Assembly: GCA_009784445.1 (NCBI GenBank)
Contig: WRBQ01000022.1
Coordinates: forward strand, 1 to 34,025
Direction of reading: 5' to 3'
Length of the DNA: 34,025 bases
Source of the DNA: Oscillospiraceae bacterium
GTDB lineage: Bacteria; Bacillota; Clostridia; Oscillospirales; Acutalibacteraceae
In this document: piece by piece, positions 1 through 7,440 of the stretch
Layout: each line of letters opens with the position of its first letter
Numbering within the stretch: position 1 is the first letter of the stretch
The notes under the pieces: model-generated
What the model was told of the DNA's origin: nothing
Seen by the model: only the letters and a program-made list of their open reading frames with translations
Database searches by the model: none
Program-made: the position numbers and the translations under genes

Positions 1-51
1 AGCAGTGGCCCGCCCCGCCGTGATGGCGACCGCCGCCCGCCCAGACGCTAA
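1..51 (+). CDS. C-terminal tail of a gene cut by the window edge
   Basis: Frame 1 is open from the first base to a TAA at 49-51 and reads SSGPPRRDGDRRPPRR. An Arg/Pro/Gly-rich basic tail like this is common at the end of RNA-binding proteins such as DEAD-box helicases, but 16 residues cannot identify the family. It is followed by a strong hairpin at 66-96, as expected for the end of a transcription unit. Low complexity could also arise by chance, so this is a tentative call. Confidence 0.45.
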   Translation, partial: SSGPPRRDGDRRPPRR

Positions 52-65
52 AGCATGATAAAAAA

Positions 66-96
66 CAGCGGCAGAGTCACTTTGACTCTGCCGTTG
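66..96. terminator. Bidirectional intrinsic terminator
   Basis: The core stem of 11 perfect pairs (69-79 with 83-93, loop CTT) extends to 14 with one G-T pair. On the - strand it is followed by a run of six T (60-65), which fits termination of the small - strand pair at 100-427. On the + strand it is followed by TTGATTTTAT, which would serve the gene ending at 51. Confidence 0.85.
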
Positions 97-99
97 ATT

Positions 100-249
100 T
101 TATGTGCTTTTGGGGTAGCTGGCGATTTGCTGCGCGAGTATTCTCTTTTTGATGTCGGCCACGAATTCATCCCAGCCGTCAATTTTGGTTGTGAGGCGCG
201 CCTCAAATGCTTTGATGTGTTCATACAGTTCTTCGTATACGTTGCTCAT
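100..249 (-). CDS. 49-residue protein of unknown function, partner of the RHH gene
   Basis: The ATG lies at 249-247, 4 bases after the stop of the ribbon-helix-helix gene, and the TAA at 102-100 lies just before the terminator. The protein starts MSNVYEELYEHIKAFEARL. It is charged, has no membrane segment, and its first 40 residues look largely alpha-helical, with a central motif KIDGWDEF. I do not recognise a family. Its position directly after a small DNA-binding protein and before a dedicated terminator indicates a two-gene unit. The layout resembles toxin-antitoxin or plasmid-type accessory modules, but nothing in the sequence proves toxicity. The coding sequence is intact and in frame. 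Confidence 0.6.
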   Translation of the reverse strand: MSNVYEELYEHIKAFEARLTTKIDGWDEFVADIKKRILAQQIASYPKST

Positions 250-253
250 GTTG

Positions 254-427
254 TCATTCCTTTCTTATTTGGCTAGAGTTCATTGCGAAATCAATGCACT
301 GCATAATAAATTCGTTGCGGCTTATGTCAACTTTTCCAGATAGTTCATCAATTTCGCTCAGCAAATCCGCCTTAATTCTAAGGGTAATTACCGTCTTTTC
401 GGTTTTGGATGGATAAAATTTATTCAT
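254..427 (-). CDS. Ribbon-helix-helix (CopG/Arc-type) DNA-binding protein, 57 aa
   Basis: The ATG at 427-425 follows a GGAGGAG site about 7 bases upstream. The protein has a short basic start (MNKFYPSKTEK), a beta-strand-like TVITLRIK, then two predicted helices with ADLLSEIDELS and ISRNEFIMQCIDFAM. That order (strand, helix, turn with SRNEFI, helix) is the classical CopG/Arc fold, in which the strands of a dimer read the DNA major groove. Such proteins are usually autoregulatory repressors or antitoxins. It is followed after 4 bases by the 49-residue gene. A TATAAT-like box on the same strand at 553-548 and a TATGAT near 450 are possible -10 sites, but neither has a good -35, so no promoter is called. 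Confidence 0.75.
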   Translation of the reverse strand: MNKFYPSKTEKTVITLRIKADLLSEIDELSGKVDISRNEFIMQCIDFAMNSSQIRKE

Positions 428-614
428 TACACATCTCCTCCGATATGACTATCATACACTATTTTTCACGGCTTGAATAGACTTGATATTCGATATCCGA
501 TTTAGCTATCAAAATGTGCAATTTCGCGCAAGTCTTTTGCCTTTATTATTATACACGATTTCGGCACTGAGCATGGAGTTTCACCTCAATTTGAGCCATA
601 CATGAATAAATCGC

Positions 615-643
615 TTGACAATTCACGCGCATTCGTGTATAAT
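615..643 (+). promoter_or_regulatory. Consensus SigA promoter of the 681 lipoprotein
   Basis: TTGACA at 615-620 and TATAAT at 638-643 are separated by exactly 17 bases. Both hexamers match consensus perfectly, implying strong constitutive transcription starting near 650. The resulting leader of about 30 bases carries the TTGGAGG ribosome site. Confidence 0.92.
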
Positions 644-680
644 GAGTAGTATCATTTTTATTGTTGGAGGAAAAACACAC

Positions 681-1394
681 ATGGCAAAACGTACACTAGC
701 AATCATTCTGGCACTGGCATTGGCAGCATTCATGGGCGTCGCATTCGCAGGTTGCGGCGGCGGCGCAGACGTAAGCGAACACGCACTGGTCGGCACTTGG
801 GCTTGGAACACCAACGCAGGCTTTACTTACGTATTCAACGCAGACGGCACTGGCGTGCGCGGTGGCGCAGGCATGCCTCGCCAAGGTTTTTCGTGGTCAA
901 TCCCCAGTGATGGCCGCTTGAACATCGACATTGACCGCGCTGATGTGGTGCAAGGCACTCGCCGCGCTGAGCGCTGGGATTACAGCATCACCAACAATGT
1001 TGTCACCATCGAAAGCCGCCAAGAATCCGGCGTGCGCTTTAGCTACACCAGAGTGCAAGCCGAAGAACCCGCAACCACTACCACTGCACCCGCACAAGTG
1101 CAAGACACAGCCGCAAGCGTTGCAGGCAACTGGTATTGGCAGGGCGCTGTTTTCTATACCTTCAATGAAGACGGCACTGGTGTGCGCGACGTCAGCGGCA
1201 TCACCGAAGAGCCCCAAATGCCCATCAATTGGACAACTGCGAATGGCACGTTGTATATCTGCACTACTCCGGATTTCTGCGACAGCGCGGAAGCCTGCAT
1301 TGAGCCTGAACTGTGGAGCTACGTGCTCGCGGCCAACAGCCTCACCATCACCAGCCAGCAAGTGACCGGCATACAGTTCACCTACACTCGTTAA
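681..1394 (+). CDS. Lipoprotein with two copies of one beta-rich domain, 237 aa
   Basis: The start at 681 is preceded by TTGGAGG at 664-670; the frame opens further upstream but without a ribosome site. The signal peptide MAKRTLAIILALALAAFMG ends in a lipobox FAGC, so the mature protein is probably lipidated and anchored on the outer face of the membrane. Two homologous halves follow. Each begins with a V-G-W pattern (LVGTWAW, VAGNWYW), continues with a Y-F-N-x-D-G-T-G-V-R strand pair and ends in TI(E/T)S-x-GxxFxYTR. A Thr/Ala/Pro linker (about TTTTAPAQ) separates them. The repeated unit of about 90 residues looks like the lipocalin-like domain common in clostridial surface lipoproteins. The ligand is unknown. 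The gene is monocistronic, with its own promoter and a hairpin at 1475. Confidence 0.85.
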   Translation: MAKRTLAIILALALAAFMGVAFAGCGGGADVSEHALVGTWAWNTNAGFTYVFNADGTGVRGGAGMPRQGFSWSIPSDGRLNIDIDRADVVQGTRRAERWDYSITNNVVTIESRQESGVRFSYTRVQAEEPATTTTAPAQVQDTAASVAGNWYWQGAVFYTFNEDGTGVRDVSGITEEPQMPINWTTANGTLYICTTPDFCDSAEACIEPELWSYVLAANSLTITSQQVTGIQFTYTR

Positions 1395-1474
1395 CTACAA
1401 TATTATTATAACACTTGGGACACTCAATTGATACACGCGAGTTTTACACTTGTTTTTTGAGTGCACTTCATTTA

Positions 1475-1502
1475 AGCGGCAGGGCTAATCAGCTCTACCG
1501 CT
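1475..1502 (+). terminator. Probable terminator after the duplicated-domain lipoprotein
   Basis: An imperfect 12-base stem (AGCGGCAGGGCT with AGCTCTACCGCT, one mismatch and one G-T pair) is followed by GATTTTATTTG. It lies 80 bases after the stop codon. Confidence 0.65.
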
Positions 1503-1588
1503 GATTTTATTTGTCTTTATAGATTGTACCACAAATAGGCTAAGAATATAATCCCCCAACTGCTAGTGCATCTAGTGTTTGACTACTT

Positions 1589-1648
1589 GCGGCGCGTAAT
1601 ACGCGCCGCCTAAAACGATGTGCGGTTGGGTGCACGTAATACGCGCAC
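1589..1648. repeat. Two GTAATAC-centred short palindromes
   Basis: 1589-1609 is a palindrome with arms GCGGCGCGT and ACGCGCCGC around a small AT centre. 1630-1648 has arms GTGCACGTA and TACGCGCAC with one mismatch. Both share the GTAATAC core and sit directly before the larger 1655-1726 repeat, which is built from related GTATCAC-centred palindromes. The 1395-1812 interval contains only these repeats and the 1475 hairpin; I see no further gene in it. Confidence 0.7.
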
Positions 1649-1654
1649 TCACTC

Positions 1655-1726
1655 ACCGAGAACACGCGGGCGTATCACGCACGCCCTGCGGCTCATTCGT
1701 TATAGGCGGGGAGTATCACTCCCCGC
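1655..1726 (+). repeat. Left copy of an inverted repeat flanking dgt
   Basis: This 72-base unit contains ACCGAGAACACGCG, then a palindrome around GTATCAC, a short spacer ending TTATAGGCGGGG, and a second palindrome around the same core ending CTCCCCGC. A closely similar copy in the opposite orientation lies at 3273-3347. Both halves could fold into hairpins. It resembles REP/MITE-type non-coding mobile repeats. Confidence 0.8.
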
Positions 1727-1812
1727 AACCCTCCACCACCACCCGCAAAAATTTTTCACGTTCTTGCAGGAACTTGCACGATTCGCGCGTATATCTATGT
1801 AGAGGTGATGTT

Positions 1813-2799
1813 ATGCATATTCGCCAACGCTTGGAACAAGCCGAGCAACAGCTTTCGCCACACGCGGCGCAGGCCGCGCACACGCGTGGCCGCCAGCATA
1901 CCGAGGCCGAGTGCCCCCTGCGCACCGCTTTTCAGCGCGACCGCGACCGCATTTTGCACTCCAGCGCGTTTCGGCGGCTCAAGCACAAAACGCAGGTATT
2001 CCTGTCGCCCGAGGGTGACCACTACCGCACACGCTTGACCCATACCTTAGAAGTAGCGCAAATTGCTCGCACCATCGCGCGTTGCCTGCAACTGAACGAA
2101 GACCTCACCGAGGCTATCGCACTTGGGCATGATTTAGGGCACACACCCTTTGGTCACGCCGGCGAACGCGCCCTGCGCGAGGTGTATCCGCCCGGCTTCA
2201 ATCACTACGAACAAAGCCTGCGCGTGGTGGACAAGCTCGAAGACCGCGGCCACGGACTTAACCTCACTTGGGAGCTGCGCAACGGCATCGAACGCCACAC
2301 AACCGGGCCGCAGCCTACCACGCTTGAGGGCCAATGCGTGCGCCTAGCCGATCGCATTGCCTACATCAACCACGACATTGACGACGCCCGCCGCGCCGGT
2401 GTGCTGCACCCGCAAGACATCCCGAAATCCATCTTAGGCACAGGCAAACGCGAGCGCATTCACAGCCTTGTGCTTTCTGCAGTGGAAAACAGCACTAACG
2501 CCATCGCGCTTGACGGCGCCACTCAGGCTGCGTTTGATACCCTGCACAAATTCATGTTTGACCACGTATATTTCAATCCCCTATGCAAAAGCGAGGAAAG
2601 CAAGGTCATCGACATCATCACCTGGCTGTATGAACACTTCACCCAACACGCCGAAAAGCTGCCGGAGGACTTCCAGCGCATTTGCGCCGACGAAGGCAAT
2701 GAGCGTGCGGCCGTAGACTACATCGCCGGCATGACAGACCGCTTTGCCGTGCACGTGTTTGAAAGCTGCTTTGTGCCGCGCGCTTGGACGATGCGGTGA
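1813..2799 (+). CDS. dgt: Deoxyguanosinetriphosphate triphosphohydrolase-like protein (HD domain), 328 aa
   Basis: dGTPase-family enzymes hydrolyse dNTPs to the nucleoside and triphosphate, helping to control the dNTP pool. The N-terminal part has the family block FQRDRDRILHSSAFRRLKHK. The HD-type metal site is seen in RTRLTHTLEVAQIARTIAR and ALGHDLGHTPFGHAGE, giving the H...HD...D ligand set. The length of about 330 residues matches the shorter Gram-positive type. The start at 1813 is set by AGAGGTGATG; the open frame extends about 195 bases upstream, but that part overlaps the palindromic repeats and has no ribosome site. Placement upstream of dnaG and rpoD is the usual clostridial arrangement. 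Here two extra small genes and a repeat separate dgt from dnaG. Confidence 0.93.
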   Translation: MHIRQRLEQAEQQLSPHAAQAAHTRGRQHTEAECPLRTAFQRDRDRILHSSAFRRLKHKTQVFLSPEGDHYRTRLTHTLEVAQIARTIARCLQLNEDLTEAIALGHDLGHTPFGHAGERALREVYPPGFNHYEQSLRVVDKLEDRGHGLNLTWELRNGIERHTTGPQPTTLEGQCVRLADRIAYINHDIDDARRAGVLHPQDIPKSILGTGKRERIHSLVLSAVENSTNAIALDGATQAAFDTLHKFMFDHVYFNPLCKSEESKVIDIITWLYEHFTQHAEKLPEDFQRICADEGNERAAVDYIAGMTDRFAVHVFESCFVPRAWTMR

Positions 2800-2846
2800 A
2801 TATATATAAGCATTTCGAGAAAATAGCGTGAAGGAGAAAATAAATC

Positions 2847-3248
2847 GTGTTAAACTACTTAGGCAACTGGGCGAGTATCTTGGGCTTGATTATCACCGTG
2901 CTTACCCTACTGATGATGCTCAATATCCGCGGAAAAATCGACCGTAGCTTGGGCAAACAACGCTTTTTGCAGCAGCGCGAAGGCCTGCTGGCAGAGCTGA
3001 CCGAAATCCGCACTTGTGTGCGTGAAAATGCCGACTGCGACTTGGACGAACACCTGTTGCACCTGCGCGAGCTGCTGCTGCAACTGGTGAACTACCGCAT
3101 TTGGCGCATTGGTGATCGCCTCAAGCTGCGGCAAATCATCAGCTCGCTGACCAAAACATACAACGGGCAAAAACGCACTGGCCGCAAGGCCTATGTCATG
3201 TACATCGATGAAGTGATTGCCATGGTGAAGGCGCAAGCGGAAGTGTAG
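2847..3248 (+). CDS. Small membrane-anchored protein of unknown function, 133 aa
   Basis: A GTG start at 2847 follows AAGGAG at 2831-2836. Residues 8-25 (WASILGLIITVLTLLMML) form one N-terminal membrane segment. The remaining 105 residues are soluble and helical, rich in Leu, Arg and Glu (QQREGLLAELTEI, LHLRELLLQLV), probably cytoplasmic and possibly a coiled coil. The C-terminal part contains KRTGRKAYVMYIDEVIAMV. No family is recognised. It shares the layout of one N-terminal anchor plus a cytoplasmic helical domain with the 3362 gene, so the two may have related roles. It lies 47 bases after dgt and probably shares its transcript. Confidence 0.7.
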   Translation: MLNYLGNWASILGLIITVLTLLMMLNIRGKIDRSLGKQRFLQQREGLLAELTEIRTCVRENADCDLDEHLLHLRELLLQLVNYRIWRIGDRLKLRQIISSLTKTYNGQKRTGRKAYVMYIDEVIAMVKAQAEV

Positions 3249-3272
3249 TGCAATAACGTGCAGCTTAGTGGT

Positions 3273-3347
3273 GCGGGGAGTGATACTCCCCGCCTATAAC
3301 GCATAAGAGGAAGGGCGTGCGTGATACGCACGCGTGTTCTCGGCGAG
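3273..3347 (-). repeat. Right copy of the inverted repeat flanking dgt
   Basis: The reverse complement of this segment matches 1655-1726 over nearly its full length, including CGAGAACACGCG, the GCGTATCACGC palindrome, CGTTATAGGCGGGGAG and the terminal CTCCCCGC. It ends 4 bases before the GGAGG ribosome site of the 3362 gene. Confidence 0.8.
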
Positions 3348-3361
3348 CAAGGAGGCTTTTT

Positions 3362-3964
3362 ATGATTGAGTGGATTGGTTTAGGGCTAGCAGCTTTAGCC
3401 ATCGGCGCAACAGTTTTAGGTAGCATTTTTGCGTTATGTCAATGGCGCAAACAATTATGTATTCGTCGAACTGAGTTTACGCATAAAATTATGCACAACA
3501 TGATGAACGATCTTGAAATCAATACCGTTCGTCATGAGATTGAACACGGAAAATTTCAATATGACGAATTTTTCCATCATCTTCCTCTCCACGAAAGCAG
3601 AAAATATGAAAAGCTTTTCTCTTTATACAATTATATTTGTTATCTCAAACACACGCGTGCCATCGGCGAAAATGAATTCAGCATTTTTTACCACAAAATC
3701 ACTTGGACCTTGAAAAATTTTGCTGTTCAAGAATATCTATGGAATCTATATCACTTTTGTAACGAATGTAAAAATTGCGATAAGCACGGCATATGTAATT
3801 TTTCAGACAAGTGCCAGAATTACTTGCCTTGTGCCTATCAATATCTCATTGAATTTGGATTGAAGTCTGGCAAATTCCTAGAAGGCTTTCACGATGTAAA
3901 TTGTAAGTTTTTCAAACGGCGCTTAGGCATTGAATCTTCAGAAACATGTAACGAAACGCATTGA
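3362..3964 (+). CDS. AT-rich membrane-anchored Cys-rich protein of unknown function, 200 aa
   Basis: The ATG at 3362 follows GGAGG at 3351-3355. Residues 4-26 form a membrane segment (IGLGLAALAIGATVLGSIFA). A long helical soluble region rich in His, Glu, Tyr and Phe follows, then a Cys cluster CNECKNCDKHGICNFSDKC (seven Cys when the later CAYQ is included) that could bind a metal. I do not recognise the family. Base composition is clearly AT-richer than dgt and dnaG on either side, with many AAT, TTT and AAA codons. Together with the adjacent repeat this suggests later acquisition. The stop lies 15 bases before the dnaG start, so it is transcribed into dnaG. Confidence 0.75.
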   Translation: MIEWIGLGLAALAIGATVLGSIFALCQWRKQLCIRRTEFTHKIMHNMMNDLEINTVRHEIEHGKFQYDEFFHHLPLHESRKYEKLFSLYNYICYLKHTRAIGENEFSIFYHKITWTLKNFAVQEYLWNLYHFCNECKNCDKHGICNFSDKCQNYLPCAYQYLIEFGLKSGKFLEGFHDVNCKFFKRRLGIESSETCNETH

Positions 3965-3978
3965 TGACGGAGGTTTCT

Positions 3979-5730
3979 ATGGCCATTCCCGACAGTTACC
4001 TGCAAGAACTGCGTAGCCGCGCAGACATCGAGCAGATCATTTCGCCATATGTCAAACTCAAGCGCAGCGGGCGACTGCTCATGGGCCTATGCCCGTTTCA
4101 CAACGAAAAAACGCCCTCATTTGCGGTGTACCCCGACACCAGCTCGTTTTACTGCTTTGGCTGCAGCGCAGGCGGCGACGCTGTGTCCTTCCTCATGCGC
4201 ATGGAACGTCTGGACTACATCGAGGCCGTGAAAGCACTCAGCCAGCGCATGGGCATGCAACTGCCCGAGGATAACTACGACGACGGGCTGAGCAAACGCC
4301 GCCTGCGCATTTTGTCCGCCAACCGCGAAGCCGCCAAGTTTTTTCACCAGCAGCTCAAAGAACCCGCAGGCCGAGTTGGCCTTGACTACTGGCTGGGCGG
4401 GCGCAATCTTTCGCCGCAAATTGTGCGGCAGTTTGGGCTGGGCTATGCCCCACCCGGCTGGAGCGCACTGCTCGACCACATGCGGGCGCTGGGCTACAAA
4501 CCCGAAGAGCTGGTAGAGGCCAACTTGGTTAGCCGCAGCGAAAAAAGCGGCAAAATCAACTATTATGACCGTTTTCGTGGCCGCGTGATGGTGCCGATTA
4601 TCGACCTGCGCGGCAACGTGGTGGCCTTTGGTGGCCGCGTGCTGGGCGACGAAAAGCCCAAATACATCAACACTTCCGACACTCTGGCCTACAAAAAAGG
4701 CCGTGATATCTACGCCCTGAACGTGGCCAAAAACACCGCCAATGGCAGGCTGATTTTGGTCGAGGGCTACATGGATGTCATCGCGCTGCACCAAGCGGGT
4801 TTCACCCAGGCGGTGGCCTGTTTAGGCACGGCGCTCACCCGTGATCAAGCACAGCTGCTGGCGCGTTACGCCGACGAAGTGGTGCTCAGCTACGACGCCG
4901 ATGAAGCCGGGCAACGCGCTGCCACCAGAGCACTTGAGGTGCTGGGGCACACGAATCTCAAGCTGCGGGTGATTCAACTCACCGGCGGCAAAGACCCCGA
5001 CGACGTGCTGCGCACCTACGGCGCGGAACGTTACCGCCAGCTGCTGGAGGACGCGGCGAATGACATTGAATTCGCGCTGCTGGGCGCACGCGGCGACCTT
5101 GACCTCACCACACCCGCCGGCAAAGCGGATTACCTGCGCGAGGCGGTGCGGGTCCTAGCACGCTGCACAGCCACCGAGCGCGATATCTACGCCGCACGGC
5201 TGGCCGAAGAACTCACGGTGGACAAGCAGGCAATTCTCAGCCAAGTGGAGCAAACCCGCAAACGCGACATGCGAAAAAACGAACGCGAACAGCATCGCAA
5301 GCTCATGCAGTCGCACAGCAACCTGCAAACCGCAATCGATCCCCAGCGGGGCATTCACCCGCAAGCAGCTAAGGCTGAGGAAGGCCTGCTGGGCCTGTTG
5401 TTGCAGCATCCTGATTTTTATGCCAAGCTGCGGGACAAAATAAGCGCAGAGCAGTTCATCACCCGCGTGAACCGCGAGCTTGCCTTCAAGCTCTTTGCCA
5501 GACTGGAAAACGGCCAGGGTGTCGAGCCAGAACTGCTCAGCGGCGTGCTCACGCCCGAGGAACTCAACGAGGCCATGCGCATGAAAATCACCTGCGAAAA
5601 CGTGGATAACCCTTGGGCAAATGCCGAGGGCTGGGCAGCAAAACTGCTTGCCGAACAACCGCAAACCAAACCAAACCTGAAGGACAACGATGCGTTTTTA
5701 AGCGCGTTTAATCAAATGAAAGGCTCATAA
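3979..5730 (+). CDS. dnaG: DNA primase, 583 aa
   Basis: DnaG makes the RNA primers for chromosome replication, working with the replicative helicase. The N-terminal CHC2 zinc finger is complete: C38-x2-H41 (GLCPFHNEKTPSF) and C59-x2-C62 (FYCFGC). The primase core has the RFRGRVMVPI block, and the Toprim domain shows LILVEGYMDVIAL and SYDADEAGQRA, supplying the acidic metal-binding residues. The C-terminal third (from about residue 440) fits the helicase-interaction domain. The start at 3979 is chosen for the ACGGAGGT site at 3967-3973; an upstream TTG/ATG in frame lies before that site. The methyltransferase gene follows with no gap (TAA then ATG). Confidence 0.97.
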   Translation: MAIPDSYLQELRSRADIEQIISPYVKLKRSGRLLMGLCPFHNEKTPSFAVYPDTSSFYCFGCSAGGDAVSFLMRMERLDYIEAVKALSQRMGMQLPEDNYDDGLSKRRLRILSANREAAKFFHQQLKEPAGRVGLDYWLGGRNLSPQIVRQFGLGYAPPGWSALLDHMRALGYKPEELVEANLVSRSEKSGKINYYDRFRGRVMVPIIDLRGNVVAFGGRVLGDEKPKYINTSDTLAYKKGRDIYALNVAKNTANGRLILVEGYMDVIALHQAGFTQAVACLGTALTRDQAQLLARYADEVVLSYDADEAGQRAATRALEVLGHTNLKLRVIQLTGGKDPDDVLRTYGAERYRQLLEDAANDIEFALLGARGDLDLTTPAGKADYLREAVRVLARCTATERDIYAARLAEELTVDKQAILSQVEQTRKRDMRKNEREQHRKLMQSHSNLQTAIDPQRGIHPQAAKAEEGLLGLLLQHPDFYAKLRDKISAEQFITRVNRELAFKLFARLENGQGVEPELLSGVLTPEELNEAMRMKITCENVDNPWANAEGWAAKLLAEQPQTKPNLKDNDAFLSAFNQMKGS

Positions 5731-6588
5731 ATGCGCTACACTACCGACTGGAAAGACTATGCCCTGCTTGACTGCGCCGACGGCCACCGCTTGGAGCGCT
5801 GGGGCGACATCGTGCTCATTCGCCCAGACCCACAAGTGATTTGGCAAGGCCGCAATCACCCGCTGTGGGCCAAAGCACACGCACGCTATCAACGCAGCAA
5901 AAGCGGCGGCGGCGCCTGGGAAACCCTGCGGCCCATGCCCGAGCAATGGCAAATCAGCTATGGCGAGCTGCGTTTTCACATCAAGCCCATGGGCTTCAAA
6001 CACACGGGGCTTTTCCCCGAACAAGCCATCAACTGGACTTTTTTGCAGCAACATGCCGAAGACAAAAAAGTGCTGAATTTATTCGCTTATACAGGTGGCG
6101 CTACCGTGGCATGTTTGGCCGCCGGTGCGCACGTCACCCATGTTGATGCCTCCAAGGGCATGGTGCAGCGCGCCAAAGAAAACGCCGCACTCAGCAACCT
6201 AGCCGACAAGCCCGTGCGTTGGATGGTAGACGACTGCGTGAAGTTCGCACAGCGCGAAATCCGCCGCGGCAATGTTTACGACGTGATTTTGCTTGACCCG
6301 CCTTCTTACGGCCGCGGCCCCGGCGGCGAAGTGTGGCAACTGGCCGACGAACTGCAAGGCTTTTTACAGTTGTGCGCGCAATTGCTTAGCCCGCAAGGCA
6401 TGCTGCTGCTCAACAGCTATAGCGCAGAATTTTCACCCGGCGTGATGGAATATCTGCTGGGGCAAAGCTTGGTGCCACAACTGGGCGGCACCGTCAGCTG
6501 CACGGAAATCGGCCTGCCGGTGGAAAGCACCGGGCATGTGCTCCCCTGTGGCAGCACCGCCATTTGGCAAGGAGGCAGCACATGCTAG
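5731..6588 (+). CDS. RlmI-like class I SAM-dependent methyltransferase, 285 aa
   Basis: The fold is a Rossmann methyltransferase of the RlmI/Methyltrans_SAM type that methylates 23S rRNA cytosines. The SAM motif I is VLNLFAYTGGATVACLAAGA, followed by an acidic residue after THVD, and the catalytic-loop motif is ILLDPPSYGRG. An upstream block IKPMGFKHTGLFPEQ is also typical of the family. The N-terminal PUA domain of E. coli RlmI is replaced by a short beta-rich segment of about 90 residues, as in many Firmicute homologues. The exact RNA target is not proven. It starts immediately after dnaG and overlaps the next gene by 7 bases. Confidence 0.85.
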   Translation: MRYTTDWKDYALLDCADGHRLERWGDIVLIRPDPQVIWQGRNHPLWAKAHARYQRSKSGGGAWETLRPMPEQWQISYGELRFHIKPMGFKHTGLFPEQAINWTFLQQHAEDKKVLNLFAYTGGATVACLAAGAHVTHVDASKGMVQRAKENAALSNLADKPVRWMVDDCVKFAQREIRRGNVYDVILLDPPSYGRGPGGEVWQLADELQGFLQLCAQLLSPQGMLLLNSYSAEFSPGVMEYLLGQSLVPQLGGTVSCTEIGLPVESTGHVLPCGSTAIWQGGSTC

Positions 6589-7409
6589 AGTTTCACAATG
6601 TCAGCTTCGCTTACCCAGCTTTAGATGAAAACACACAAGTCTCACCTGCCGTGCAAAATTTGAGTTTCAACATCGCACAAGGCGAGTTCGTGGCCATGTT
6701 GGGGCACAACGGCAGCGGAAAATCCACCGTGGCCAAGCTCTGCAACGGCCTGCTTGCGCCCGATAGCGGCCAAGTGCTGCTCAACGGCTTGGACACTTCG
6801 ATTGAAGATAATTTATTCGACATTCGCCGCCAAATCGGCATGGTCTTTCAAAACCCCGACAACCAGATTATCGCCGCCATTGTGGAAGATGACGTGGCCT
6901 TTGGCCCCGAAAACCTCTGCGTGCCGCCGGCGGAAATCCGCACACGCGTGGACGACGCACTGGCTCAAGTGGGCATGAGCGACTTCGCCACCGCCGAGCC
7001 GCACAAGCTCAGTGGCGGGCAAAAACAACGCGTGGCCATCGCAGGCGTGCTCGCCATGCAAACGCAAATGATTGTCCTAGACGAATCCACTGCCATGCTC
7101 GACCCACGCGGCCGACAGGAGGTCATGGACACCGTCATCCAGTTGCACCGGCAGGGCAAAACCGTGCTGCTCATTACCCACTTCATGGAAGAAGCCATGC
7201 AGGCCGACCGTGTACTGGTGATGCACAACGGCAGCCTCATTGCCCAAGGCAGCCCTCGCGAGGTCTTTGCCCAGCGCGATGTGCTGCTACAAGCGGGACT
7301 CACCTTGCCAGCCGCAGCGCGCTTTGCACAAGCCGCCGGGCTCGGCGATGATATCCTCACCGAAGACGAATGCGTCAACGCAATTTTAACCAAATACACT
7401 AATCACTAA
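6582..7409 (+). CDS. ecfA1: Energy-coupling factor transporter ATPase, EcfA1 type, 275 aa
   Basis: This is a cytoplasmic ABC ATPase that powers ECF vitamin or metal importers. Walker A is GHNGSGKST (41-49), the Q-loop is VFQNPDNQ (88-95), the signature is LSGGQKQR (143-150), Walker B is MIVLDES with D167 and E168, and the H-loop is LLITHF. The QNPDNQ Q-loop and DESTAMLDP after Walker B are typical of EcfA1/CbiO1. The start at 6582 follows AGGAGG at 6570-6575; earlier in-frame starts lie inside the methyltransferase gene. It is isolated: the usual partners ecfA2 and ecfT are not in the window, and the only S-component candidate is at 33371. The last residues (KYTNH) are encoded by a short tandem repeat. 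Confidence 0.87.
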   Translation: MLEFHNVSFAYPALDENTQVSPAVQNLSFNIAQGEFVAMLGHNGSGKSTVAKLCNGLLAPDSGQVLLNGLDTSIEDNLFDIRRQIGMVFQNPDNQIIAAIVEDDVAFGPENLCVPPAEIRTRVDDALAQVGMSDFATAEPHKLSGGQKQRVAIAGVLAMQTQMIVLDESTAMLDPRGRQEVMDTVIQLHRQGKTVLLITHFMEEAMQADRVLVMHNGSLIAQGSPREVFAQRDVLLQAGLTLPAAARFAQAAGLGDDILTEDECVNAILTKYTNH

Positions 7410-7429
7410 CCACTATCCACTAATCACTA
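7397..7429 (+). repeat. Short CACTAATC/CACTATC tandem repeat between ecfA1 and rpoD
   Basis: Four imperfect units of CACTAATC, CACTAACC, CACTATCC and CACTAATC run in direct order. The repeat supplies the last ecfA1 codons and stop and ends just before the AGGAG ribosome site of rpoD. Confidence 0.7.
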
Positions 7430-7440
7430 GGAGAAACACC

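Noticed and set aside
428..614. Promoter for the RHH pair in the intergenic region
   Set aside because: TATAAT- and TATGAT-like boxes exist on the - strand, but no acceptable -35 at 16-18 bases was found, so none was called.
1589..1726. Possible CRISPR-like series of repeats
   Set aside because: Units are palindromes of different sequence without regular spacers; no cas gene is present.
1618..1812. An in-frame N-terminal extension of dgt
   Set aside because: It covers palindromic repeats and has no ribosome site; the dGTPase family begins at the ATG at 1813, which has AGAGGTG.
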